DNA of 64,000 nucleotides, taken from the NCBI GenBank assembly GCA_008933995.1, contig WARS01000063.1, positions 2,464,833 through 2,528,832 on the forward strand, written 5' to 3'. The DNA comes from Datnioides undecimradiatus. Its lineage: Eukaryota > Chordata > Actinopteri > Lobotiformes > Datnioididae. The position numbers and the translations under genes were made by a program. A model generated the notes under the pieces. It ran no database searches. It worked only from the letters and a program-made list of their open reading frames with translations, and was not told the DNA's origin. Numbering within the stretch: position 1 is the first letter of the stretch; each line of letters starts with the position of its first letter. Of this stretch, positions 21,736-39,468 are shown piece after piece.

Positions 21736-23479
21736 GTGTGTGTCTGCAGGTGCAGCAGCAGGGCGGGTGCAGAGCAGCGATTGTGTTGCTGCAGCTAAAA
21801 CACTGTGTGTGTTCTCAGTGCTGTGTGTCCTGATGGAGAAGCAGAGCTCCACCTGTCCCAGTTCAGGTGGTTGGTGCTGAGTCTCCTCCCTCAGACGCCT
21901 CAGAGCGGTGCAGCAGAGCTCTCCACTGACAGTCTGACCCTGGGGGATGAACACAGTGCCACTGTGAACTCCTGCGGGCACATCTCACCAGCTAAAAGTT
22001 GATTTTGCAAAGAAATCCCAGAGCAGCATCGAGACACTTCCTGCCGCCACTGACACGGGAAGTGATGAAAACGAACCGTGTGCAAAGTGAGTTGTGAAAA
22101 CCCGTCGGTGCAGATCTGTGAGAGCTGTGTGGTCATGACACAACGGAAAGCACGGTGGGACATCAGACCCTTCTGTTATCTGCTCTGCAGCTGAGAGCAG
22201 AGGGGACGATCAAGGTGGATGTGATGACAATGAGGTGGAGGAAGCTGACGGAGCCAACGACTGGAAACCAGACAGGAATGCTGAACCGAACTCATCAGAG
22301 ACGAACAGGAAACAGCAACGAGGCATCGACAACAGCGACGCTGCTTTGTCCTGCAGAGTCTGCTGACCCTGCTCATCAAACACGCCTGGAGTCATGTGGA
22401 CGAGCTGGAGAAGCTCTGTGGAGTCTGTGGAGAGCATTCAGAGTCTGCAGACGAGCTGAAGAGTCACCTTCAGAGCCACCAGAAGACACACAGCTGTGAC
22501 ATCTGTGGAAAGGCCTTCCTGTCTGCTGCTGGTCTGGATGGACACCTCGCTCTGCACACCAGAGAGCGACCACACGAGTACCATATCTGCCAGAGGTCGT
22601 TCAGTTCGAAGTCCGGCCTGAACGCTCACCACTGGGAACATGTCGAGGATACGCTGCACAAGTGTCACGTCTGCAGTCAGTCTTTCGCCTTCAAACAGCA
22701 GCTGAGGATCCACAGTCGGACTCACTCAGGCAAGAAGCCGTACCGCTGCGACGTCTGCGGCAAATCTGCTGATCTTTATCCCAACACAAGCTGAGTCACG
22801 TTGGGGAGAAACGTCACGGCTGTCCGATCTGTGGGAAGCTGTTCCTCACTCCTGGAAAGGTCAAAGATCACGAGAAGATGCACGCAGACAGAAAAAAAGC
22901 GCACCTCTGCCACGTGTGCTGCAAAACATTTCACACGCAAGGTCACCTGAACGTCCACACGCACCGGGGAGAAGTTTGCGTGCAGCGAATGTGGAAATCG
23001 GCTGTCGACTCAGGGCGCTGACCAGACACGACAGTTCACAGCGAAGAGCGGCCGTATGAATGCTCAGAGTGTGGACGAAGCTTCAGTCAGATGTGTTTTC
23101 TCCAGGCGCATCTGAAAACCCACTCAGACGTCTGAGAGTTTGTCTGTAAGGTCTGTGGGAAAGAGTGTTTTCGCAAGTATTACCTGACGGTCCACGAGGA
23201 CCCACAGCAGAGAGAGACCGCACCAGTGCAGCGTCTGCGACAAGGCCTTCACCCAGAGCCACCGCCTGAAAACACACAAGGAGCCACCAGAGGGCGGAGC
23301 AGCCCTCAGCTGGCTCTTCCTCTTAGGCACTATCAAAATAAAACTCAATGAAACAAAAAATGGTTGTCTTCCTCTACTCAGTATGAGTTTTTCATGGCTT
23401 CGTTCAGAACAGACATTTACTCAGGTATTGCACTGTTGAGTGGTGAAAGCACAAGCCTTTGTTTGTTTGGTTGACGGCA

Positions 23480-23765
23480 CTTCCACCTGTGCTACCTGTG
23501 GCGTGCCTCAGGGTCCAGTTCTCTGACCCGTCTGATTTACCTTGTGTATCCGAGCTTTCTGACCCAGCACTGGGTGATCAGCATGAATTACCTTTAACCT
23601 CTCGTCTGGCTGAGATCTGCCACTGGTCTCAAAATCTCCTTCAGTTAAATCACAATAAAACTGTTCAGCTGCGTCAGATCAGGCCCTCCAACTCTTCGGC
23701 CCAATCTAGGCATCGCTTTAACAACCAGCTGGGAGAAACCGCGTATTGCACTTACCAAAAGTAAT
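23480..23765 (+). mobile_element. Decayed non-LTR reverse transcriptase fragment
   Basis: A frame near 23490 reads CGVPQGPVL followed by broken FTL sequence, the usual RT box with the GVPQG turn. Further on, WSQNLLQLNHNKT resembles the segment after the FADD box of L2/CR1-type LINEs. Several stops and frame changes. Both ends are missing. Confidence 0.6.
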
Positions 23766-23769
23766 AAAA

Positions 23770-24470
23770 CTACAGGGTGAAACATGTTTGTTGATTATAT
23801 TCTGCATTAATCTGAATCTGAACTTGAATCAGATATATCACGTTGCCCCGTTCAAACACTGAAAGCTATCAGATGAAGTTTAAGGTTAATTAGAAATAAC
23901 ACACCTGTAAAGACCCAATATGTTATTAATGAGGTGGGGTTCTCTAATAATAGTCCAAAAGTGAATAAAGTTATTTTATTTTTATGTTTTCTGTCATTCT
24001 GTGTCGCTGTGGTGAGAAATCACCGATGCTCTGTCAAACACAGCGGCCAGCAGAGGGCATGGCCATGTTTGAGCTAACGGCAGATAACTCCGGTTCATTG
24101 GGCTGGTTTCTACTTCCTCACTGATCCAGAAAGTCCTGATGAGCCTCTGCGTCCACGTTTGGAAACAGCACCTCACCATCTCTCAGCTTGTTTCACACAG
24201 CCGGGAGTTGTCAGATGTTATAAAACCTAACAGCTGGATTTAAGGAGCGAGGTGGTCCAAGACTCCCGGATGCTGGTGCTTTACTGTGCAGAACATTAAC
24301 GGTGTAGAAGAAAGAGTGAGTGATGCTTCAAACACATGGATGTCTCTGTGTTCCTCGTGGAGGGACTTTACTTTGACAGTTACAAAAGAAAACCATGTTT
24401 AAATGCATTAAATACAATAACAGAGACTCCTGTAACTCGTACTCCCATCAGTACAAATACACAATAAACT
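23770..24470. other. Unassigned spacer
   Basis: No gene seen. AT-rich, with some words of fish dispersed repeats. The next retrotransposon remnant begins near 24471. Confidence 0.5.
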
Positions 24471-25324
24471 GGACTGGTCAGCCAACAAAGAAGCACTCTA
24501 CAGGAAGGGACAGAGTCGGCTCTACTTCCTGAGAAGGCTGAGGTCTTTTAACATCTGCCAGAAGCTGCTGCAGATGTTCTACCAGACTGTCATTGCCAGT
24601 GTCCTCTTCTATGCTGTGGTGTGCTGGGGAGGAAGCATTAAGAAGAGGGACGCTTCACGGCTGGACAAACTGGTGAGGAGGGCCGGCTCTGTAGTGGGTG
24701 CAGAGCTGGACTCACTAGCATCTGTGGCAGAGAAAAGGACCCTCAGAGAGCTTCTGCACATTCTGGACAATGTCCATCACCCTCTGCATGACATCACACC
24801 AAGCAGAGGAGCACATTCAGTGGCAGGATGCTGTCTCTGACCTGCTCCACAGACAGGCTGAGGAAGTCATTTGTCCTGCAGGACATACGGCTCTTCAACT
24901 CCTCCCAGTGAGGACTGTCCTGGACTGTGCTCATGATGGACACCACCAATCATTCACCACAACCCCACCATATGTTTGTGAGCATGTGTGTATATGCTGG
25001 TGAGTAAATATATGTATATATGTAGATGTATATGGTATATGTACATGTATATATATGTATATATGTATACATGTATATGTATATATGTATATACGCATAT
25101 TTAAAAGTATTTGTTTGTGTATATGTATGTATGTTTATATACTCTTAATTTCCTTTACCCTACTTCACCTTATTTTATTTTATTTAACTTTATTTAATTT
25201 TATGTCTATTTTTACTTTATTTCATTTCTCCATTTTCTGAAGTTTTTATACATGTAAGTGTTTGCACAATTTTCCAATTTTCCACTGCTGCTGGATACCT
25301 AAATTTCCCTCGGGATTAATAAAG

Positions 25325-25365
<41 letters not shown>

Positions 25366-25370
25366 GTCAG
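24471..25370 (+). mobile_element. 5'-truncated LINE 3' end with (TATC)n tail
   Basis: The 24480-24790 part encodes the C-terminal end of a non-LTR ORF2 (YFLRRLRSFNICQKLLQMF, VLFYAVVCWGG, KLVRRAGSV), with a frame break soon after. An AT-rich 3' region with a TATA/TGTATA tract follows. The end is CCCTCGGGATTAATAAAGTA and then about ten TATC units (to about 25366). This ending, with AATAAA just before a microsatellite tail, is typical of CR1/L2/Rex1-group fish LINEs. The RT core and endonuclease are absent, so it is a dead copy. Confidence 0.8.
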
Positions 25371-25531
25371 GGTTGTTTTCATGTGGGCAGCAGTGAAACA
25401 GCTGTGAATCAACACGGTCGTTTGAGTCTCCAGCAGGTGGTGGTGGGGTTGATCGGATCTCCTCAAAGCTGGCAAAAAACAAAAAGTTCCCTCTTGTTGC
25501 TAGGAGCGGCAGCTTCCCGCAGCGTGCGCTC

Positions 25532-25566
25532 TGATTGGCCCGCGGTGAAGGGCTGCGGGCCAATCA
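25532..25566. promoter_or_regulatory. Inverted pair of CCAAT boxes
   Basis: TGATTGGCCCGC at 25532-25543 is repeated in reverse complement as GCGGGCCAATCA at 25555-25566, separated by 11 bp. This makes a perfect 12-bp inverted repeat with two NF-Y-type CCAAT boxes in opposite orientation. It sits upstream of a CpG-rich block (25640-25930). NF-Y binding is inferred. Confidence 0.55.
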
Positions 25567-25872
25567 AACGCCAGTGTGTCCGCCATGAGAATCCATAATC
25601 CCTCATTTTCATAATCACTACTACGATTTATCACCAGCAGCCCGTTGAAACGAACCATAACACCGGTTATTCCGGCGGACTCTTCTCGGTAACGATCGCA
25701 TCCTGCCGAGGTTTTAACGTAAACTGGGATTTAGACGCCATATTTCTGCGTCGGAGCAGAGGAGACTGACTGAAGTGCTGAACTGTTGGTGTGGAGTTGG
25801 GTTTCTGTCGTTTTGCCCACTGGCTTCACCGACACGCCGACGGTCCCTCACTCGGTGCTGTTACTGGCTGCT

Positions 25873-26169
25873 ATGGCGGAGCTGTCGTGCCCGAACAAAC
25901 GGGCACAACCGGAACTTCCGGTTTACAGAGCAAACGTAAATTTACAACCCATCACATCCCACCAGCCAGCCCTCTGCAGTTCAGTGCCTGAAAAATATAA
26001 ACACACATATGAAAATGGCTCAGATACAGAGCGTAATGTCTATTTCTGTCATAATCAGGCTCACTCACAAAACATGGGCCCCAGTGTGGGAACAGACAGG
26101 CCTGAATGTAACTGTGGTTCTGATGTGAAAGAGGAGAAAGAGGAGAAATGGCACATCAGTATTATATAA
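25873..26169 (+). CDS. Orphan ORF, 98 aa, unknown
   Basis: ATG at 25873 (GCTATGG) opens a 98-codon frame at the 3' edge of a CpG-rich block, ending at a TAA. The product has two Cys-containing stretches (ELSCPNKRAQPELPVY, PECNCGSDVKEEKEEK) and no recognised domain, signal or membrane span. It may be a first exon, a lineage-specific gene, a transposon remnant, or chance. No splice partner was identified. Confidence 0.25.
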   Translation: MAELSCPNKRAQPELPVYRANVNLQPITSHQPALCSSVPEKYKHTYENGSDTERNVYFCHNQAHSQNMGPSVGTDRPECNCGSDVKEEKEEKWHISII

Positions 26170-26379
26170 CTTATATATCTAGAATTCATATTTAAGGCAT
26201 GAATACACTTATTGAATGTATGTATACTGGTACAGTCCATCAACACACAGGCTTATTTGAGGTTACATCAGAACATGTATGAGCTAAATGCACAGGATAT
26301 GATATCAACTAGTCGTCCTGTGTGTAAATACTCTGGTATTTGACGGCGGACAGCGGACATATGTTTGGTTTTTATAGGA

Positions 26380-26680
26380 ACCAACGGCCGCTCAGGCTTT
26401 TATTTTGAAATCAGCTTCAGCGACAGGGCGGAAGTGAGTGGTCTCGCGCCGCGCGGGCTTGACGTGCCGCTGGCGCTGATGGCGGCGGGGCTGGCGGAGG
26501 GTCGCACCGAGGAGGGAGAGCGAGGAGGCGGGGAACCGGAGAACCAGAGAGAGGAGGCCCCGGCGGCACCGAGCACCGACAGACGGACACAAATCACACC
26601 GATGACCGCAGCAGCCAGGCCGTCGAGCTGAGCCCGAGGAGGACGGACGGACGGACGGATGGAGTGGTACGGTTGTTTTT
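26380..26680 (+). promoter_or_regulatory. CpG-rich promoter and probable untranslated first exon of wbp1l
   Basis: GC- and CpG-rich block with an ETS-like GGCGGAAGTGAG site at about 26428 and a GGAC tandem at 26641-26658. It is followed by a possible donor (GAGTG|GTACGG). It lies 2.2 kb upstream of the first wbp1l coding exon. An ATG at 26479 opens a 50-codon frame that ends inside the block, so it would be an upstream ORF. The assignment to wbp1l is by position only. Confidence 0.45.
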
Positions 26681-32986
<6,306 letters not shown>

Positions 32987-35900
32987 TTAACAGAAGTGGG
33001 CGGGTCACCAACACAAGGGACGAACAGGAAGTTAATGGTGACATGACTTAGATTATTCTGTAATCAGGAAGGTTGTGAACGCGGGCGATTGTGTTACATC
33101 ACATGATGTACGTGTGTTCAGCATCTGTCAGACCAGCATTGATATTTAAAAGCAGAGGATTCAGCAGCAAGGATCAACTCTCTGCAACACGGTCTCCTCA
33201 GCTGTGAGCTAGAGAAGTCAGGCATTCAGTTAAACCGTTGTCAGCAATTTGTACAATGTGAAGTAAATCCAAGATGTTTGCTCCCCATGTTGACCTCAGT
33301 ACAAGTTTAACAGTTTACAGTGAAATGTAAATGGATCCATCTGCAGGTGAGACTGGAGATGCTGGCTATGGTAGGACAGCTAACTGAAGCAGCTTGTTGT
33401 GATGTGTCTGCAGACCCATCCACGGTGTTGTCAGTCAGAGTGTATCATGTGTTTTCATTTGTTAGCTTTAGTTTCACATATAAAATCATACATTTTAACA
33501 CTTCGATCAGACTGAAGTGTGTATCATACACAGTCTAATTAAAGATGCTTAATTTGATAATGTACTTATTACTTAAGTTATAGGACCCAGCTTTGTGCAG
33601 CGCCTCCAACATTTCCTCATGCACATGCCATTGCTTCATAGTTTGCTTCATAGTCAAACAAGGCTATTTTTATCCTGGACTAATTATAAACTAGCTTACC
33701 AGAGATGTCAAGATTGATTGGCTAGGACTGAAAACTGGCAGATGTTCAGTTCAAATACCTGATCTTTGAATTCCAGTTATGATTTATTCTGAAACCGATC
33801 AACAAAACATCAGCACAGCTTCACAGTTTAACATCTTTGCATGCTAGCTAAGCTAAAACAAGTGTGTGTAGGACAGACAGCACACAAACTGTTAGACCAA
33901 TAATGCTGCAATAAGAAGACAGACATTATTGCAATGTATGAGTGATCAGTGACCATTGGGCGTCCATATTGCTTTTTATTAGCCAGCGGGGCGTTTAGCC
34001 ATGGATTTAACATTAACATGCCATTGCTAACTTCCACTGGCCACAGTGATTTTTAACTCCTGTGTTCCAGCTGCACTTTTTGAGGACTCGATTACCGCCC
34101 ACTCAGGATAAGACACTAATTATGCATTCAGCTGTGTTGACCAGGACCAGTGCAGTTGGGTATCCATAAAAGTAACCTGCCGGTCGTGTCACACGGGAGG
34201 TATTATCAGCTTATCGACCTGTAAACAAGGTTCACGTCATAAAGTCTCCTGAAATCTCTGACACGTCAAACTTTGCTGTTAATGATGCTGAAGTGCCAGA
34301 AAGAGCAAACAAACAGTGATGTCTCAGATAAACTGAAACATATATTAAATGATGATAACGTCCCTCCACACAACCAACCCTGCAATCATACACTTGTCCC
34401 GAGTGGTGCAATGACGTTTCCCGTTGACGCTTTCCATCATCATTATGTTTCTGACAGAAATGACATTTGCTTTCTTACGTCTGTCACCAGTAAGAAAAGA
34501 ACAACTTTAAATAGTTGAATGTTTAGCATAAGACACCTCGCCTGTCCTGGGTGATGACGAAGATTTGGAAACGTGCCGGGGACAAATTGGCTGTTTTGGA
34601 GACGAATAGAGATTAATGTAGGAGGATGATTCACTCTGACTGACAGCGGGAAGACTGATTCATTTGTTAGTGGGGACGTTTTGTTGAAGAAGTCTGCCAG
34701 GAGAGCGGATTTAGGTGGGTAGTTATAATACGGGAGAGACAGTTTTTCAGATTTGATGTGTTCATGGCAACTGGATCGTGTAGGGAAGGTTTTGGGGTCG
34801 TTGGATCAAGTCGGTTTTCTGTGCGTCAGCCTCCCAGCAGAGAAAAGCTTTTACAGGAATAAACAATGGGCACTTTTATATAGAAACAAAGCACCAAACA
34901 GAGGAGAGACGAGAACACGTCTTCATTCCCGTCTTTGTCTCATTCTCTGAATTTGAGGTCATAAACAACAATACACTGCAGACAACACACAATCTACGAT
35001 CAGTCCCAGTCTGAACTCTGAAACATTCCCCTTCACACACATCTCATTTACAACCTTTCTATTCTACGGATTGATGAAATTCACATCATCCAACAAAATT
35101 CACCGAACAAGTCAAAGTGTATCAGGATCTAACCGTGACAGCAGCGTCAACCTGACGGAGGAGCTGGACAGCAAGTTTTAACTCTGTCTGTGTTTATATT
35201 TTGTGTCATAAAGACATGAAGAGTATATTTTGTCAGTGAGAGTTACTAATTAATCTGAAATAAGAGAGGAGCAATACTATTCACCAGCTAAAGTCTGTGT
35301 GTAAATAAACCCCTTCCCTAAAAACACAACTTTCACAACAACAGCTTCAGAAAGAGTTGATGCAGTGCAATGCATGTTCACCGCCGTCCGGGCGACTGTT
35401 ACGTTTTAATTTGGACTGAAATTCAACACATTACATAACGGTTCAAGTGCTCTTTTGACCGATTAGATCAAAAACCCTCTGGACGCCCAGCAGCAGGGTG
35501 GTGATTGTACCGATTGGTGCATTTCCAACACACTTCACGCAGTTGAACCACTTATTTTAGTTGCATTGGTGTGAAAACATCAAGTCAGAATGAATGAAAT
35601 GAAAGAAGTCATCGTGTTCTCTCTCCACGTCCTGATAATCACCTGTTTAACAGTACATCACCTGGGGTTTGTCCAACGTTCATATGAACAGATTTTTATC
35701 AATGTCATCAACATTGATCAACACATCACTGAAGCAGGAAGCTCATTTATACTACACACCAGCTCCTAGAAAACACACCAGTTTCTTGTTTTTTAACTGT
35801 TAAACCAAGCTGTTTGAGAACATTTCACAGATGTGTGTTGTTCGAACCTTCCGCCAGTGCAGGAAGTCTGACCCTTTAGCCAATGAGATGAAGTGTGCAG

Positions 35901-38900
35901 TGACATCAGATTGTACCAAAACCAGAACTCTTCCGAGTTGGAATGATGAAACGAACATGGTCGTTTTGTTGTAAAGAAACCGGAGCTTGACAAGACGTAG
36001 TCTTGGTGAGTGATGCTTTCAGGTTCCTGTGTAACAAAGGCCACTGAGGTGCAGAGAATGTGTCATCTAATGAATGTCTCAGTCACAAATATAATCAACT
36101 CAACCTTCTCCAGTGGAAAGACCTCGAGTCTGGTGGACTGATCCTTAAACCCTGTGTCCATGCTGCATTACAAAGCGGACTTCACATACGTCACTACCCA
36201 TTTGTTACAAACACAGTGGGTATATCGTTGCTGACGGGGGCACCCGCATGGATGCCCGTGATGGACAAAGCTATGTTGGACCTCATTATGACACAAGCAA
36301 TGTCCTGCCACGGAGAGGACTTCTGACTTTGACTGATTATAGTGGCAGCAACAGAGCAGACGGCCTGTCAAACTCAAAAATGTTTTCTGGACTCCAACAC
36401 GTGTTGGCAGTCAGTTTGGAAACTAACGTGCACAAGATTGGATTCATACCTGGGTGGATTCAACGGTCTGATCTTTTGTTGTTTTTTTAAACTATCGTGG
36501 CTGAATTCACAGATGTAGGAATCTGGTTTGGAGCAGGTGTGGACTTCTCCGATGGACTTGATTCGTGTCAGGCTGACGTCTGAAACAACAACACCTTGGA
36601 CTGAATCTGGGCCACATTTGCGCCTGAGGCTTCAGAGTTTCTAGAGGCTGAAGGACCTCCTCGTGAAAGATCAAGGGTGATCCCAAGCCGTTGATGTTGT
36701 GGTTGATGGTGTGTTTTGTTTACCTAAACTAATAAGGTTATATATCTCCATGGTTACAGAGTGCCATTTCTACTTGACAACTGTTACTACTTAGCATTAG
36801 ATAGAGCTGTTCTTGCTCTGTGTGGGTGTGGACTTCAAACCAGAGTGACTGGAGAAATGTTGTCTAACGTTTGTCTGTAGCTCAGGCTCCCAAAGGCTCT
36901 GCAGCTCTGACATCAGCCTCGTAACGGGGAACAGCTGGTTTTATCCAAGTTTCCTCACAGTACCTGGAGAACGTTGACATGGCCCAGAAAGGTCGTCTTT
37001 GCATGTAGAGCTTTTTGGTCGTGCTGTTGGTGTTGCTTTGGTACAAATCAGTTCTCAGCTTCAGTAACTTCACAAGAAGAACCAGACTGAAGAACCAGTG
37101 GAGTTTCTACAGATTTTACAGCACTAATATTTCACTCACTACTCCTATCTAAATGGAAGAAGGTCACATCTCCTCTGGTACCAACAGGCATCATGGGAAA
37201 CCTCATCAATCAGTGACGGCATCAAAAGTAGGAAGGTTAAGAAAGTCCCGTCAGAAATGTCAGTGACCCAGGTGCTGTGAGGCAATTACAGGTGAAGTCT
37301 TCACCAAATGGTGGACAAAAGCATGAATGATCTCCTGAAAACATGGGGCCGATGTCAGGGCAGGTCAAATGTTTGGAAACCATGTCTGTATCTCTTTTTG
37401 TTGAAACATCCAATTAAACCAGGGCGAGGTTTTCATCAAATTTCGGTGGAAGAAAACATTCAAACGTAGTTTTTTCTGATCAGAGAGTTTCACACTCACT
37501 GGGTTCACATTGGCAGATCAGAGTTCAGTTCAAAAAAACAAACCAACTGTAGTGTAATTAAAAGCTGTAATTGGCTACTTTTAACCTGTAAACTTCAGAT
37601 AAGTCATTAAATTACCTAATAACAAGTAAAGATTGAGAACATTTTGGGAAGTGTACCTGCTCTTCTGATGATTAGTTCCGACATAAAGCTGAAGACGAAC
37701 TTTAGCCCCAAAGCACTGGACAAACCAAAACACGGATATCAGATATTACAAACTATGTGATCTTATCCACAGAGACTGGAAGAGATCTGGTCCAACTTGG
37801 TCCCCTCAGTCTTTGTTGCCCAAATCAAATTCATCAACAAACCCTCAACAGATTTAACATTTGTCTGTACCTTTGGACATCTGGAGGACTGAATCATCTT
37901 CAAATGAAATCAGTGAATCAAGTCATTTCCCCGTCCACTCACCTTGATTGTTCTGTGAAGCAGCTGCAGGAAACGCTGATTTAGCCACTAAGCTCAGCAG
38001 CTGACCATCAGCTCATTTAAAATAAAATAGCTTTCAATCATCAGAACAGTTTCTGGGAACTGATGGAGAATGAAAGGACGTAGACAAAGTGAGCGAAGTA
38101 GCTGAAGAGGTCACGGGTATCTTCACAAGAAACACTTTTCCCCTCACGTAGAAATAATGATCACAAGTTCTGATCACAGCTGCTAACGGCGCATCACGGC
38201 ACATGGATAAAATGGAAATCTGTCATGAGATCCTGCGCAGGAGATGTCTGAGGCGACCTTCTGCAGCTGTATTAAACTTTGATTAGCTATGTGATTGAGT
38301 TATTTGTTTAGTCATTAACAAACTTAATGTAAACTGCACATATCCATTCAGAAACCCAGCAAAGAGAAGTTCTTAACTACATGTTTTGAGATCCACCAAG
38401 ATGAACCCAGTCGTGTTAGAGAACTCTGGATCCTGGCCGTGTTAAATGTTAACCATTTTGGCTTCTTCACTTGCTCCACAAGGAGCAGCTTCACCAGTGG
38501 TGTTTGACAAAGTTATTTGATTCACTAAAACGTCTGTATGTTCCTCCTAATGTAGGATCCCCTCCCTAACGTTTGTCATCTCTTCTCTTCTGTCCTTCCT
38601 GTTTGCATGAGGTTTGAGTCGGCGGCGTCGAAGGAGGCAGAGAAGAGATTCGTCCTTAAATTCCCTTAATATTATAATGACACAACGCTAATTATTAGTA
38701 TTACTAAATTAATAGTGAGTGTGTATGTGTGGACGTATGTGTGTGACTTAACTAAACCAGCCTGTTCTAAAAGTGTGTGAAGATATAATGAATAAAACTG
38801 TGGAATCCACCACCTGTCTGTGTCCGTCAGAACACAACATCTTCATGCTGGAGATGAATCACGATTTATTGCTTGGAAAGTAATAGTTGCAGATCACACT

Positions 38901-39468
38901 CTACCTGCGTAACAGTCCAGCTCTCATTACATCACTTTTAATCAGAAATCCCAGTTGTTTTTAAAAAGGCAAAAAAAAATAGGTGACAAAAGAAAAAACA
39001 GATTATTTTTATTAATCCAACGCTCTTATTGTGTCATTATTAGAGGCTTTTACCTTTGAAGCCAGAAGTTAAGTGTATGTTTTTCTAATAAGCTAGCATG
39101 GCATTAGCCTAGCTGAATATGGACCAGTGCAGCCACAGCTAACCTAGCATTAGCTTCTTCCTGACATCAGGTTCAGTCGATTTAAAGACTAATATAATGT
39201 CTTTATGAAGTCTTTGTTTGTATAAACCACATGAAGTATTCATGCTGGCCTGCAGACTGTAGACGAATTAGCTGCACATGTTCTCACATGGATTTTTTTG
39301 TTTTTTAATGTTTTGTCCATGTGACAAGTGTACATATATAGAGTTTTCATACACGAAGCACATGTGCATGTGTGACACAAACATTAATGTGTGGACTCCT
39401 GATAGAAAACACACTTCATATTCATACAGTGACACATATCTGGCCCATACAACATATATGTTTACGTT
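32987..39468. other. wbp1l 3' UTR and 6-kb intergenic stretch
   Basis: I recognise no gene, RNA or intact mobile element. Open frames at 33320, 34273, 36060 and 39278 are short and lack family features. Sequence at 35900-36700 is less repetitive than elsewhere but shows no protein I know. A few TTAGC/CTAGC words occur at 39080-39150. Confidence 0.5.

Larger units (their letters stand above)
20425..23342 (+). pseudogene. Decayed teleost C2H2 zinc-finger gene
   Basis: The first exon (20425-20630) encodes the N-terminal helical segment common in fish zinc-finger genes (KLTTAAQEIFAVVERTVAGYEEE, donor ATAG|GTGAGA). An acidic exon starts near 22191, then C2H2 fingers run from about 22420 to 23290 ([63 protein letters not shown]). 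Breaks: the ATG at 20425 is one frame off from the helical segment, which has a TGA just upstream. A TGA interrupts the acidic exon near 22367, where the frame then shifts into IKHAWSHVDELEKLCGVC. The frame is lost near 22780 and again near 22970. A TGA follows HLKTHSDV near 23132, and the last finger is in another frame (CSVCDKAFTQSHRLKTHK). AATAAA lies at 23337. Some breaks could be assembly errors, but so many suggest a dead gene. Confidence 0.8.

Noticed and set aside
22396-22794. Intact 132-aa zinc-finger gene
   Set aside because: It is one open piece of a longer broken gene: finger sequence continues in other frames on the downstream side, and the acidic exon upstream ends in a stop.
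36060-36490. Two overlapping ORFs of about 80-88 aa
   Set aside because: No family features, no splice context, and the minus strand is equally open.
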